Origin: Leifsonia poae
GTDB taxonomy: Bacteria; Actinomycetota; Actinomycetes; Actinomycetales; Microbacteriaceae
Assembly (NCBI RefSeq): GCF_027921845.1
Contig: NZ_BSEN01000003.1
Location: 225,701-289,700, forward strand
Reading direction: 5' to 3'
Length of the DNA: 64,000 bases
In this document: in pieces, positions 17,285 through 26,541 of the stretch
How the letters are laid out: each line of letters opens with the position of its first letter
Numbering within the stretch: the stretch's first letter is position 1
Notes under the pieces: model-generated
Seen by the model: only the letters and a program-made list of their open reading frames with translations
The model's database searches: none
What the model was told of the DNA's origin: nothing
Translations under genes and position numbers: made by a program

Positions 17285-18003
17285 GCGCGAGAAGTACCGT
17301 CGCGGGGGCCGTTCGCCGGGCCACCGCGTTCGCCGGGACCGTCATGGAGGTGCGCACCGAGGCGCCCGAGTTCGTGCTGACCTACGACGACGGCCCCATC
17401 GCCGGCACCACCGACCGCCTGCTCGACGTGCTGGCGGAACGCGGAGCGACGGCGACGTTCTTCGTGCTCCTCACCCGCGTGCGCGCCGACCCCGGCCTGC
17501 TGGCCTCCGTGGTGGATGCCGGCCACGAGGTCGCCCTGCACGGCGTCGACCATCGCGATCTCACGACGCTGCCGCTCGACGAGGTCGGCCGCAACCTGAG
17601 CGACGGGCGGCGCGAGCTCGAAGACCGCACGGGTCGTCCCGTGCGCTGGTTCCGGCCGCCCTACGGACACCAGACGTACCGGGTGTGGAGGCGCATCCAC
17701 GCCGAGGGGCTGACGCCGGTGCTCTGGGGACCGACGACGGGCGACTCCCGACGCGGCGTCACGCAGGCCGATCGCGTCGCCTCCGCCCTGTCGGGCGCTC
17801 GGCCGGGCGCCATCCTGCTCGCCCACGACGGGTATGCGGATGCGACCGACCGCGTCGACGACGGGCCGGCACCCGAGGTCGACCGGGTCGAGCTGCTCTC
17901 GCTCGTGCTCGACGGGTTCGCCGAGCGCGGTCTGCGTGCGCGTTCCCTCGGCGACGCCCTGGTCGCCGGGACTCCGCGGCTGGAGGGCCGGTTCACGCGC
18001 TGA
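17281..18003 (+). CDS. Polysaccharide deacetylase (NodB domain, CE4)
   Basis: A 240-aa NodB-fold metal-dependent deacetylase removing N- or O-acetyl groups from a polysaccharide. CE4 motifs are intact: TYDDGP (catalytic Asp and metal Asp), HGVDHRDL (H-x3-H metal ligands), RPPYGH, and LLAHDGY with the final His. There is no convincing signal peptide, so it may act on intracellular intermediates. The GTG start at 17281 overlaps the previous stop, indicating coupling with the GT2 gene. Confidence 0.9.
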   Translation: MSARSTVAGAVRRATAFAGTVMEVRTEAPEFVLTYDDGPIAGTTDRLLDVLAERGATATFFVLLTRVRADPGLLASVVDAGHEVALHGVDHRDLTTLPLDEVGRNLSDGRRELEDRTGRPVRWFRPPYGHQTYRVWRRIHAEGLTPVLWGPTTGDSRRGVTQADRVASALSGARPGAILLAHDGYADATDRVDDGPAPEVDRVELLSLVLDGFAERGLRARSLGDALVAGTPRLEGRFTR

Positions 18004-18058
18004 CACCGTGGGCCGCACCCGGCGCCGCACGTTCGGCCTCCGCAGACGGCCCGCGCGT

Positions 18059-19069
18059 TCAGCGGCGACGGAGCAGCGCGATCGCCCGGCGGTAGGCGGC
18101 GACGTGCGCGCGACCGGCGTCGTCCCATTCGCGGCGCGAGAGGTCCGGGCGCTCGCCCTCGGGGATGTCCTTCGCAGCGGCGAGCGCCGCCTCGAGGTGT
18201 GCACCAGTCAGGTCGCCGTCGTACCGGCTCACCCAGCGCTCGCCCACCTCGGCGGCGAGCATCCGGTTGACGTCGTTGTCGGGCACGAGCACCGGCCGGT
18301 CGAGGGACAGGGCCGACAGCGCGCCGCCCGAGTTGTGCATCTCGCGGTAGGGCAGCACGACGAGCTCGGCCGCGGTCACCGCAGAGACCAGCTCGGCGTC
18401 GCTGAGGAACGCGAAGTGCAGGGCGATCCGCGGGTCGTCGGCGGCGAGTGCGCGCAGTTGCGCCACGAGGTCGTCGCTCGACGGCTTGCCACCGACGGTG
18501 AGCGTCGCGTCCGCCGACCCCACGCTCCGGAACGCGGCGAGCAGCGCGTCGACGCCCTTGTAGCGGCGGATCAGCCCGACGTACGCCAGCCGCTCCGGCA
18601 CGCGCGGCGACCGCTCGAAGGGCTGGTACCACCCTCGGTAGTGACCGTGCACGATGGTCTCGAACGGCGCGCCCTCCGGCAGCGGAGTGAGCGGGTTGAG
18701 CCGGATGCGCAGCGTGGTGCGCCGGTCGATCACCCGGAGCAGCCAGCGCTCCCGACGCGAGATCCCGTCGGGCAGGTCGAGGTTGTGCACCGTGCGCACG
18801 ATCGGGGTGCGCGTGACGGCGAGCTTGCCGACGAGCAGCAGGGTCAGCGCCTGACGCACCAGCTTCTTCAACGGGCTGTGCCCCGAGACGAGGATCTCGG
18901 GCCAGTGGACGTGGAAGACGTCGAAACGCCGCGTGAGCGCATTGCGCCAGCTGAAGGTGCGCAGCTCGACACCGGGGAGCTCCTTGATGCTGTCCCGCAG
19001 CATCACGAGGTAGGGATTGGTCGTGGGCCGGGGCTCGGGGAACGACTGCTGCACGATCAAACCGGCCAT
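18059..19069 (-). CDS. Glycosyltransferase (GumK/mannosyltransferase-like GT-B)
   Basis: A 336-aa GT-B enzyme with DVFHVHWPEILV and RTVHNLDLPDG in the N-terminal half and RLAYVGLIRRYKGVDALLAAF opening the C-terminal half. LPYREMHNSGGALSALSLDRPVLVPD forms the donor site. This pattern matches proteins usually annotated as GDP-mannose:glycolipid mannosyltransferases, but the substrate is not proven. I chose the ATG at 19069 because GGGGGAGG lies just before it; an in-frame ATG at 19096 adds nine charged residues and is a real alternative. It converges with the deacetylase gene. Confidence 0.85.
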   Translation of the reverse strand: MAGLIVQQSFPEPRPTTNPYLVMLRDSIKELPGVELRTFSWRNALTRRFDVFHVHWPEILVSGHSPLKKLVRQALTLLLVGKLAVTRTPIVRTVHNLDLPDGISRRERWLLRVIDRRTTLRIRLNPLTPLPEGAPFETIVHGHYRGWYQPFERSPRVPERLAYVGLIRRYKGVDALLAAFRSVGSADATLTVGGKPSSDDLVAQLRALAADDPRIALHFAFLSDAELVSAVTAAELVVLPYREMHNSGGALSALSLDRPVLVPDNDVNRMLAAEVGERWVSRYDGDLTGAHLEAALAAAKDIPEGERPDLSRREWDDAGRAHVAAYRRAIALLRRR

Positions 19070-19185
19070 CGCCTCCCCCTCGTCGTCGCGCTCCATCTTG
19101 CCCCGCCTGCGGCGGCGAGGCGAGGCCCCTGCTCCTCACGCGCCCTGAAGTGGGGGCGCAGTGCGGTGACCACCCGGCTAAGATA

Positions 19186-19201
19186 CATGAGTAAGTCTCA
19201 A
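19186..19201 (+). promoter_or_regulatory. EPS promoter motif, site 3 (TGAG-N5-CTCA)
   Basis: CATGAGTAAGTCTCAA contains the perfect repeat TGAG-taagt-CTCA and lies 90 nt upstream of the pyruvyl transferase start, in a divergent intergenic region. Confidence 0.45.
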
Positions 19202-19290
19202 CAAGAGGCACCCGTACGACGGAGGCCGGGCTCGGCGCGTGAGGGACGCGCCCCGCGCAGCCGTCGACCCGACCGCGGAAGTGTTGCCAC

Positions 19291-20367
19291 ATGCGAGTTC
19301 TCGTTCTCTGGGCCGATGACGCGTCGCCCAATCTCGGCGTGCGCGCCCTGGGGTCCGGCACGGCCGAGCTCGTGAAACGCGTGTGGCCGGATGCCGAGGT
19401 CACCTTCCAGAACTACGGGCGGCGCGTGCCCCAACTGCCGATCGGCCGCGTGCGCTCGCTCGTCAAGGAGCGCGTGCTCGGCCGGGCGGGGATGCAGAAG
19501 TGGCTCGCCGGTTTCGACCTCGTGATCGACACCCGCTCCGGAGACAGCTTCGCCGACATCTACGGCACCCGCCGGCTGGTCGTCATGTCGACCGTCGCCG
19601 AGTTCGCCACGCAGGCCGGCGTCCCCGTCGTGCTCGGCCCGCAGACCATCGGCCCCTTCGACAGTCGATCCGGGCGTGCGATCGGCCGGCACTCTCTGCG
19701 CCGGTCCGCCCTGGTGATGGCGCGCGACTCGGCCAGCGCGGGCCAGGCGGGGGAGCTCGGGCGGGCGCCCGACGTCCTCACGACCGACGTCGTCTTCGCG
19801 CTTCCCCGGCCCGACGTCCCCCGCACCCGCGACGTCGTCTTCAACATCTCCGGCCTGCTCTGGTACGCGAATCCCCACGTCGACTCGGTGGCATACCGCG
19901 ACACGGTCACCCGCCTCTACCGGTCGCTCGCGGGGGACGACCGCAGGGTGACCCTGCTGGCTCACGTGCTGGACTCCGACAACCCCGATTCGGACATCGC
20001 GGCGATCCGCGAGTTCTCCTCCACGGTCGCTCCCGACGCGGAGATCGTCTTCCCGACCGGGCTCGACGACGTGCGTGAGACGGTCGCGTCGGCCGAGGTC
20101 GTCATCGGATCCCGCATGCATGCCTGCCTCAACGCGCTGTCGGTCGGAACGCCGGCGATCCCGCTCGCCTATTCGCGCAAGTTCTCGCCCCTCCTCAGCG
20201 ACCTCGGCTGGACCCACACGGTCGATCTCCGCACCAGCGACGACCCTGTGGCCGCCGCGCTCGGGGAGCTCGCCTCCCCGACGCTTCGCGCGGACGCCGC
20301 GGCCCTGGTCGAGCGCGCACACGCGACGCTCGCGGTGGCCGAGGACGCGCTCCGGGAGGTCGCATGA
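19291..20367 (+). CDS. Polysaccharide pyruvyl transferase family protein
   Basis: A 358-aa PF04230-type protein that adds pyruvate ketals to EPS sugars using phosphoenolpyruvate, giving the polymer negative charge. Features include LWADDASPNLGVRALG at the start, DLVIDTRSGDSFADIYG, VPVVLGPQTIGPF, and GSRMHACLNALSVGTPAIPLAYSRKF, the conserved signature near the C terminus. It is followed by an FrhB-like gene overlapping by 4 nt and then the flippase gene, a three-gene coupled unit preceded by the EPS motif at 19186. Confidence 0.92.
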   Translation: MRVLVLWADDASPNLGVRALGSGTAELVKRVWPDAEVTFQNYGRRVPQLPIGRVRSLVKERVLGRAGMQKWLAGFDLVIDTRSGDSFADIYGTRRLVVMSTVAEFATQAGVPVVLGPQTIGPFDSRSGRAIGRHSLRRSALVMARDSASAGQAGELGRAPDVLTTDVVFALPRPDVPRTRDVVFNISGLLWYANPHVDSVAYRDTVTRLYRSLAGDDRRVTLLAHVLDSDNPDSDIAAIREFSSTVAPDAEIVFPTGLDDVRETVASAEVVIGSRMHACLNALSVGTPAIPLAYSRKFSPLLSDLGWTHTVDLRTSDDPVAAALGELASPTLRADAAALVERAHATLAVAEDALREVA

Positions 20368-21710
20368 CCACCGGGATCGAGCAGACGGCGGCGCTGAGCC
20401 CGGCGGCCGCGCGACTCGACGCGGCGATCGCGCGGGTCGTCGCCTCCGGCAACTGCTCGGGATGCGGGGCCTGCGCCCTGCTCGACCCGGGCCTGGAGAT
20501 GCGGATGTCCCCCGACGGCTTCCTCCGGCCGACACGCGTCTCGCCTGCTCCGGCCGACGCCACCGTCGCGGCCGACCTCGCTGACGCGGCCGACATCGCT
20601 GACGCGGCCGACGTCGCCGTGGTGACCGACGTCGACGACGACGCCGTGCGCCGCTTCGACGCCGCATGCCCCGGCGTGACCGTGTCTGCGGCACGGCCGC
20701 CCGGTTCGACGCGTCACCCGACGATGGGGCCGGTGGTCCGCGCCTGGAAGGCCTGGGCGACCGACTCGGACATCCGGCATCGGGGATCCAGCGGCGGCGC
20801 GCTCACAGCGATCGCGGCCTGGCTGCTCGAGACCGGGCAGGCGGCGCGGATGGTCGGAGCGACGGCGGACAGCAGCGAGCCCCGTCGCACCGTGAGCGTC
20901 ACCATCATGTCCCGCGCCGACGCCGTCGCCGCGGCGGGCTCCCGGTACGCCCCCACCGCGAACGCGGCTCAGCCCGCTGCTCTGCAGAACGGCTCGGTGT
21001 TCGTCGGCAAGCCCTGCGAGGCATCGGCCATACGCTCCCTGGTCGGCTCCCGTCCCGCTGCCGCGGCCGCGGAAGCAGGCGGCGACCCGGTCATCCTGTC
21101 GTTCTTCTGCGCCGGCACGCCCAGCCAGCATGCGACGGATGCGCTGGTGTCGTCGCTCGGCGTCAGTGCTGACGAGCCGCTGGCCGACCTCTGGTATCGC
21201 GGGCGGGGCTGGCCCGGCCGGTTCACCGCAGTGCGGCGCGACGGTGCGTCCGTCGACGCCAGCTATGACGAGTCGTGGGGCTCGACGCTCGGGCCCTCCG
21301 TGCAATGGCGCTGCAAGATCTGCGCCGACGGAGTGGGCGAGAGCGCCGACATCACGGCCGCCGACTTCTGGCGCGCCGATGCCCACGGGTATCCCGTGTT
21401 CGCCGAGGGGGCCGGCCGCAGCGCGCTGATCGCCCGCACCGAACGCGGCTACGAGATCGTGCTGCAGGCCGTCGAGGCAGGGGTGATCTCGGTCACTCCG
21501 ATGGACATCGACGATCTCGCAGCAGTTCAGCCCCTGCAGACCACGCGCAGGAGCACCCTCGCCGGCCGGCTGGTCGGTTCGCGCCTCGCCGGCGGACCGG
21601 TTCCGTCGTTCCGCGGGTTCGGTCTGCTCGTGCTCGCCGTCGGACGCCTGCGCGAGACCGTGAGGATGGCGCGGGGAACCTATCAGCGCCGCAAGCGGGC
21701 GGCGCCGTGA
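20364..21710 (+). CDS. FrhB/F420-hydrogenase beta-subunit-like iron-sulfur protein of EPS loci
   Basis: A 448-aa protein with an N-terminal Cys cluster GNCSGCGACALL (C-x2-C-x2-C), a second pair in WRCKICADG, and GSSGGALTAIAAWLLETG typical of the coenzyme F420 hydrogenase/dehydrogenase beta-subunit family. This family is often found beside pyruvyl transferases in polysaccharide clusters, where its reaction is unclear; a redox role needing flavin and Fe-S is expected. The segment around residues 70-90 is an Asp/Ala-rich repeat (ADLADAADIADAADVA) specific to this protein. It is translationally coupled on both sides. Confidence 0.85.
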   Translation: MTTGIEQTAALSPAAARLDAAIARVVASGNCSGCGACALLDPGLEMRMSPDGFLRPTRVSPAPADATVAADLADAADIADAADVAVVTDVDDDAVRRFDAACPGVTVSAARPPGSTRHPTMGPVVRAWKAWATDSDIRHRGSSGGALTAIAAWLLETGQAARMVGATADSSEPRRTVSVTIMSRADAVAAAGSRYAPTANAAQPAALQNGSVFVGKPCEASAIRSLVGSRPAAAAAEAGGDPVILSFFCAGTPSQHATDALVSSLGVSADEPLADLWYRGRGWPGRFTAVRRDGASVDASYDESWGSTLGPSVQWRCKICADGVGESADITAADFWRADAHGYPVFAEGAGRSALIARTERGYEIVLQAVEAGVISVTPMDIDDLAAVQPLQTTRRSTLAGRLVGSRLAGGPVPSFRGFGLLVLAVGRLRETVRMARGTYQRRKRAAP

Positions 21711-23422
21711 CCGACCGGCGCTCGGTTCGGGCCGGCCGTCACCGCGCCGGTGAATCGGCGTCCGCTCTTGCCGAGTCGGACGCCTCGCCGGTGACCCCGC
21801 CGATCGATCCAGAGACCATCGGCGACGCCGCCGACTTCGCCGGAGCGACACCCGCCGAAGAGGCCGCGACCGAGTTCGCCGAGCTCTCCTCTGCCGCGCT
21901 CGCGGCGGACGGCCCCGCGGTCGGCTCGAGCGGCGGCGGCACCGGCGGCACTGGCGGCACCGGTCCGGTCGCACCGAGGCTCGGGACCCAGGCGGCGCGC
22001 GGCGCTGCCGTGACCCTCGCCGCCCAGGGCGGCAAGGTGCTCGTCCAGGTCGTCTCGGTGGTGGTGCTGGCCCGCCTCCTCAGCCCGCACGAATACGGCC
22101 TCATCGCGATGGTCCTCGCCATCATCGGCATCGGCGAGCTGTTCCGCGACTTCGGTCTGTCGTCGGCCGCGATCCAGGCGACCACCCTCAGCCGCGGACA
22201 GCGCGACAACCTGTTCTGGGTGAACGCGGCCATCGGCCTGGTGCTCTCCGTCCTCGTCTTCTTCGGCGCCGGGCTGATCGCCGCAGCATTCGGTCAGCCG
22301 GAGCTGGTGCCGATCTCCCACGCGCTCTCCCTCACGTTCCTCATCAACGGCCTGGGGACGCAGTACCGTGCCGATCTCGTGCGCCGCCTGAAGTTCTCCT
22401 CGGTCGCCGCCGCCGACATCATCGCGCCGGCCGTCGCGCTCGCGGTGGCGATCGGCGGCGCACTGCTCGGCTGGGGCTACTGGGCGCTGGTGGCGCAGCA
22501 GCTCGGCCAGGCACTGGTTCTGTTGATCGTGCTCGTCACCGCCGCCGGATGGCTCCCCCGGCTCCCGCGCCGGGGCGAGCCGATCGGCGCCTTCCTCGCG
22601 TTCGGGTGGAACATGCTCGCGTCGCAGCTGGTGAGCTACATCAGCAACAACGTGGACAACATACTGGTGGGCATCCGGTTCGGGCCTGCCTCGCTCGGTC
22701 TGTACAGCCGGGCGTTCCAACTGCTGATGACGCCGCTGAACCAGGTGCGCATCCCGCTCACCACGGTGGCCCTGCCGGTGTTCTCGCGCTTGAAAGACGA
22801 GCGCGAGCGCTTCGCCGACTGGCTCTGCCGCGGGCAGCTCGCTCTGGGCTACACGATCGTGGCCGGGCTCGCGCTGGTCGCCGGAGCGGCGGAGCCGGTG
22901 ACCGAACTCCTCCTCGGGCAGCAATGGCTCGACGCGGCCCCCATCCTGCGGCTCTTCGCCATCGCGGGCATCTTCCAGATCCTCGCCTTCGTCGGCTACT
23001 GGGTCTACGTGGCGCGCGCCCTCACCGGCGACCTGCTGCGCTACTCGCTGGTGAGCGCGGCGATCAAGATCGTCTGCATCGCGATCGGGTCGTTCGGCGG
23101 GGTGCTCGGGATCGCCATCGCCTACGCCATCGCCCCGGCGATCTCGTGGCCGATCTCACTGTGGTGGCTCTCGCGACGCACGAGCATCCCGACCGCACGG
23201 CTGTACGCGGGCGCCGGACGGGTGCTCGCACTCGCCGCCCTCGCCGCGGGAGCAGCCGGAGGATCCGCCTGGCTCTCCGGAGAACTGCCTGCGGTCGTGC
23301 AAGTGGTGGCCGCCGCCCTCGGCTGCGCCGCCGTGTACGCGCTCGCGGCTCTCGTCATCCCCGTGGTGCGGCGCGACCTCGCGGGAGTTTTCGCGGCCGC
23401 GCGCATGGTCCGTCGGCACTGA
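21707..23422 (+). CDS. Lipopolysaccharide/EPS flippase (Wzx, MOP superfamily) with unusual N-terminal extension
   Basis: A 571-aa polytopic membrane protein of the MOP/polysaccharide-export family, expected to flip lipid-linked repeats across the membrane. The transporter part starts near residue 95 with GTQAARGAAVTLAAQGGKVLVQVVSVVVLARLLSP and includes NVDNILVGIRFGPASLGLYSRA, characteristic of the family. The first ~95 residues are hydrophilic, Ala/Glu-rich, and end in a GGGTGGTGGTG run; such a tail is not needed for flippase function. The GTG at 21707 overlaps the previous stop (GTGA). A downstream GTG or ATG nearer the membrane part cannot be excluded as the true start. Confidence 0.9.
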   Translation: MTDRRSVRAGRHRAGESASALAESDASPVTPPIDPETIGDAADFAGATPAEEAATEFAELSSAALAADGPAVGSSGGGTGGTGGTGPVAPRLGTQAARGAAVTLAAQGGKVLVQVVSVVVLARLLSPHEYGLIAMVLAIIGIGELFRDFGLSSAAIQATTLSRGQRDNLFWVNAAIGLVLSVLVFFGAGLIAAAFGQPELVPISHALSLTFLINGLGTQYRADLVRRLKFSSVAAADIIAPAVALAVAIGGALLGWGYWALVAQQLGQALVLLIVLVTAAGWLPRLPRRGEPIGAFLAFGWNMLASQLVSYISNNVDNILVGIRFGPASLGLYSRAFQLLMTPLNQVRIPLTTVALPVFSRLKDERERFADWLCRGQLALGYTIVAGLALVAGAAEPVTELLLGQQWLDAAPILRLFAIAGIFQILAFVGYWVYVARALTGDLLRYSLVSAAIKIVCIAIGSFGGVLGIAIAYAIAPAISWPISLWWLSRRTSIPTARLYAGAGRVLALAALAAGAAGGSAWLSGELPAVVQVVAAALGCAAVYALAALVIPVVRRDLAGVFAAARMVRRH

Positions 23423-23460
23423 CGGCGTCGCCGGCGACGAGGCCGGAACGCCGGGAACGA

Positions 23461-23505
23461 CGAAGACCGGGAGGCACCGCCTGAGCGGCGACCTCCCGGT
23501 CTTCG
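23461..23505. terminator. Bidirectional hairpin terminator between flippase and beta-helix genes
   Basis: A perfect 14-bp stem (23461-23474 paired with 23492-23505; core GAAGACCGGGAGG) with a 17-nt loop lies in the gap between two convergent genes. There is no long T run, so it may work as a hairpin-only terminator for both directions. Confidence 0.7.
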
Positions 23506-23529
23506 TGCGCTACGTGCGCTGGGTACGTG

Positions 23530-26193
23530 CTACTTCGTCGACCAGGCGCCGAGCTGGTGGACGCCGGCGGGCTTGCCCGTGAGGGCGGCCGTGGCAGCGG
23601 TCACCGGCTGGGCGATCGTCGCAGCAGCGGCACCGATCGTCGGGACGAGCTGCGTGATGCCGCTCAGCACGTCCGAACCATCGACGGCGCGGGACGAGCG
23701 GTCCTGACCGGTCGCCGCGGTGAACTCGGCGAGCGAGTTGTACACGGCGGGGTTGCCGGCGCCGCGCGACCAGATCACGGCCCAGGTGGGAAGCGACGCG
23801 CTGGAACGCTGGTAGACGTTCCCGTTCATCGTGATCCCCATCTGCGCGGCCGAGTGCTCGTGGCTGTAGTCCTCGACGGCCAGCACGGCGTTGCCCGTGC
23901 TCTTCGCCATGACGTTGTTGACGACGCTGACGTTGCCCGTGATCCAGGTCATCGTCGGGTCGGGCAGCGACTGCCGGGGGTCGTGACCCGCGGTGGAGAG
24001 CTGGCTGGCGCGCCGGGTGCCCTGCACGATGTTGATGTCGCGGGCATTGCCGGTGATGGTGTTGTTGTGGATCTGCACACCGTTGGTGTCGCTGACCAGG
24101 ACGCCCACGATGCCGTTGTTGGCGATCACGTTGTTCGCGATGGCGAACTTGGCCGAGATCTCGGCGATCACGGCGTTACCCGAGTTGCCGATGACGTCGT
24201 TGTTGGCGACGCTCGCGTTGTACACCGACTCGTCGAACCACAGCGCGTTGCCCGCGTTGGCGAGGAAGTTGCTGTTGACGACACTCACGTTGCGCGAGCG
24301 GGCGACCTTGAGTCCGCCCGACACGGGAGCGCGGTTGAAGTGCTCGGTGTTGTTGTTCGCGGCCAGCATTCCGGAGACCTTGAGGCCGTCGGCGTAGGTC
24401 GCGGTGGCACCGAGCAGGCCGTTGCGGGCGACGGTGACGTTGGTGACGGTGTTGTTCACAGCGCCGATCGCGAGGCCGGTGGTGGAGTTGTCGGTGATCG
24501 ACAGGTTCTCCAGCGTCGCGCCGGCGGCGTAGACCTGCAGCGCGCCCATGTCGGGAACCGACGGAGCGTAGCGGCGCACGCCGAAGCCGCGCAGCGTGCT
24601 GCCGTCACCGAGGACGGTGAACGCCTTGACGGTGTCGCTCGACTGCACCTGCTTGCCCGACGGGTTGGACCCGATGACGAGCTGCTTGGCGGCGGTGTCG
24701 ACGAAGAACGTTCCCGCCTTGACCGCTGAACGCGAGCCGACCTGGTTGAGGGCGGTCCCATCGATCCAGATCTGGTCGGGGTGAGCGGCCATCGGGTAGG
24801 CGGGGTTCACGAACGCCCAGCCGTCCTCGGTGCCGTCGGGGGCACCGCGGGTGTAGGTGGGGCTGTCGTCGAAGTCGACGTTCCAGCCGCCAGCGACCCA
24901 GGTCGAACCGGACTGGGTCCAGTTGCTGACGGTGCGGCTGCCGTCGAACCAGACGGCTTCCTTCGGGAAGGCCTGGATCGTCAGCTTCTTGCCACGAGGA
25001 ATCAGGATGGTCTCGTGGTAGGTGCCGGCGCGGAGCACGATGGTCGATCCGCTCGGAGCGGCGTCGACGGCGTGCTGCACGGTCTTCCACGGGGTCGACT
25101 GCGTGCTGCGGGCGACGGCGTCAGAACCGGCGGGGGCGACGAAGTACGCTCCGCTCGGCACGGCGTAACTGGTGGTTCCGACGGCCGCGGAACCGGTCGC
25201 GGCGCGAGCCGTCGACTGGTCGATGGTGGCGTCGCCACCCGTCTGCGGGGTGGTCGGCTGCGTCGGCTGGGTGGGCTGCGTCGGCTGCGCCGGCTCGGTC
25301 GGCTGCGCCGGAGTCGTCGGCGGGGCGGTCGGAGTGGCCGGCGGCGTGGGAGTCGTCGTCGGCGGGGTGACCGGCTGCGTCGGCTTCCCGGGCTGCACGG
25401 CCTTCAGCGAGTAGGCCGAGACGTTGTCGAACGAGACACGCGTAGCCGCGCTGCTGCTCGAGACGTAGGTCCACAGGCCGACGGCACCGGAGCCGACGAG
25501 CTTCTTCGCGCTCGAATCGCTCGCGGTGAGCTGCCAGTCGGGCATGGTCTTCGTCGAGATCCAGGCGCGGGCGCTGGTCGTGACGGTGTCGGTGCCGGTT
25601 ACCCGGAAGTCGACGGAGATCTTCTGCCCGGGCGTGACGCCCTGTGCGATCAGCTTCTCGCCACCGAGGACGGTCTGATCGGCAGTCGATCCGTTGACGC
25701 GGGAGGTGGAGAGCAGAGCGTTCGCGCGGGAGTCCACGCGGACGGTCGCCTGGTAATAGGAGCCCTTCGCCGACCGCAGCTGGACGCCGGCGTACACGCC
25801 GTATCCGGAGGTCGGGATGGAGGGGACGCTGATGACGGTCGACGCGTCGGCATCCGTGGCCGTGGCCGACGGAAGGGATGCGCTGAGCGATGCGCCCGGG
25901 CGGGGGACGGCGGCGACGCCGGTCGCACCGTCGGCCGAGAAGGCCTGGGCGCTGTTGACCGTGTATGCACCGCCGACGGGGGCGACGCCCCAGCCGTTCT
26001 TCTGCACGCGGTTCAACGTGTCGGAGACGATCTGCTTGTCGTTCTGATACGTGACCGGTGCAGCATTCGCGGCAAGGGCGGGAAGGCCGAACGCAGCGAT
26101 CGCCGCGGCGGTGACGCCGGCGGTGATGCCGAATCCGATTCGGCGGTTGTTTTTTGTTGGGGGTGTGAGGCGGTGAGCGGGCTGACGGACCAT
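23530..26193 (-). CDS. Secreted right-handed beta-helix protein (polysaccharide lyase-like fold)
   Basis: An 887-aa exported protein. A signal peptide (NRRIGFG then a hydrophobic core to LALAANAAP-type cleavage near residue 45) is followed by a domain (about 56-265) matching the C-terminal domain of the protein encoded at 2942-7426. A Pro/Thr/Gln-rich linker (about 270-330) leads to a parallel beta-helix (about 355-860). The helix starts with STPWKTVQHAVDAAPSGSTIVLRAGTYHE, a DUF1565/NosD-like entry, and continues with Asn-rich coils such as NNTVTNVTVARNG and NNVIANNGIVG. No catalytic lyase motif could be assigned. It may cleave, bind or scaffold the EPS. The start at 26193 (ATG) fits the signal peptide best. 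Confidence 0.85.
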   Translation of the reverse strand: MVRQPAHRLTPPTKNNRRIGFGITAGVTAAAIAAFGLPALAANAAPVTYQNDKQIVSDTLNRVQKNGWGVAPVGGAYTVNSAQAFSADGATGVAAVPRPGASLSASLPSATATDADASTVISVPSIPTSGYGVYAGVQLRSAKGSYYQATVRVDSRANALLSTSRVNGSTADQTVLGGEKLIAQGVTPGQKISVDFRVTGTDTVTTSARAWISTKTMPDWQLTASDSSAKKLVGSGAVGLWTYVSSSSAATRVSFDNVSAYSLKAVQPGKPTQPVTPPTTTPTPPATPTAPPTTPAQPTEPAQPTQPTQPTQPTTPQTGGDATIDQSTARAATGSAAVGTTSYAVPSGAYFVAPAGSDAVARSTQSTPWKTVQHAVDAAPSGSTIVLRAGTYHETILIPRGKKLTIQAFPKEAVWFDGSRTVSNWTQSGSTWVAGGWNVDFDDSPTYTRGAPDGTEDGWAFVNPAYPMAAHPDQIWIDGTALNQVGSRSAVKAGTFFVDTAAKQLVIGSNPSGKQVQSSDTVKAFTVLGDGSTLRGFGVRRYAPSVPDMGALQVYAAGATLENLSITDNSTTGLAIGAVNNTVTNVTVARNGLLGATATYADGLKVSGMLAANNNTEHFNRAPVSGGLKVARSRNVSVVNSNFLANAGNALWFDESVYNASVANNDVIGNSGNAVIAEISAKFAIANNVIANNGIVGVLVSDTNGVQIHNNTITGNARDINIVQGTRRASQLSTAGHDPRQSLPDPTMTWITGNVSVVNNVMAKSTGNAVLAVEDYSHEHSAAQMGITMNGNVYQRSSASLPTWAVIWSRGAGNPAVYNSLAEFTAATGQDRSSRAVDGSDVLSGITQLVPTIGAAAATIAQPVTAATAALTGKPAGVHQLGAWSTK

Positions 26194-26541
26194 AAGGGAG
26201 TGTCTGTCCAATGCTTTCGTCGTTGAGGGGGGCGGAACAGTAGGTGAGACCAACGACTACTGAATTTCTGCAGGCGACGCTATCAGAGAGCGCGACCATA
26301 TTGCCAACGTAACTCTCCAGCTTAGCGCTGGGAACACCTTGCGCCTATAACGATTTACCCCCCTTTCGGGTGAGCATCCGGCGGCGAAAACCCCTGTTCA
26401 CGCGCCGAACGGCGAGCTGATCGGACGCGACAAGTATTCAGGATGCCGCGTCGTCTGCGCTAGGTTCCGCACACCCCCCTTCCCAGGGCCCTTCCAGCTT
26501 CGGCAGGTCCTCGCAGCGGGGGCGTCCAGCAGAATGGGGAC
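26194..26541. other. Divergent promoter region between beta-helix and tyrosine phosphatase genes
   Basis: About 350 nt with no gene. It is relatively AT-rich in 26250-26360, contains TAGGTGAG at 26241-26248 (also seen at 960-967 and 27190-27197), and a small inverted repeat CCAGC (26317-26321)/GCTGG (26327-26331). A CAGAAT hexamer at 26530-26535 lies exactly 6 nt before the phosphatase ATG and could be a leaderless -10 element. Confidence 0.4.
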
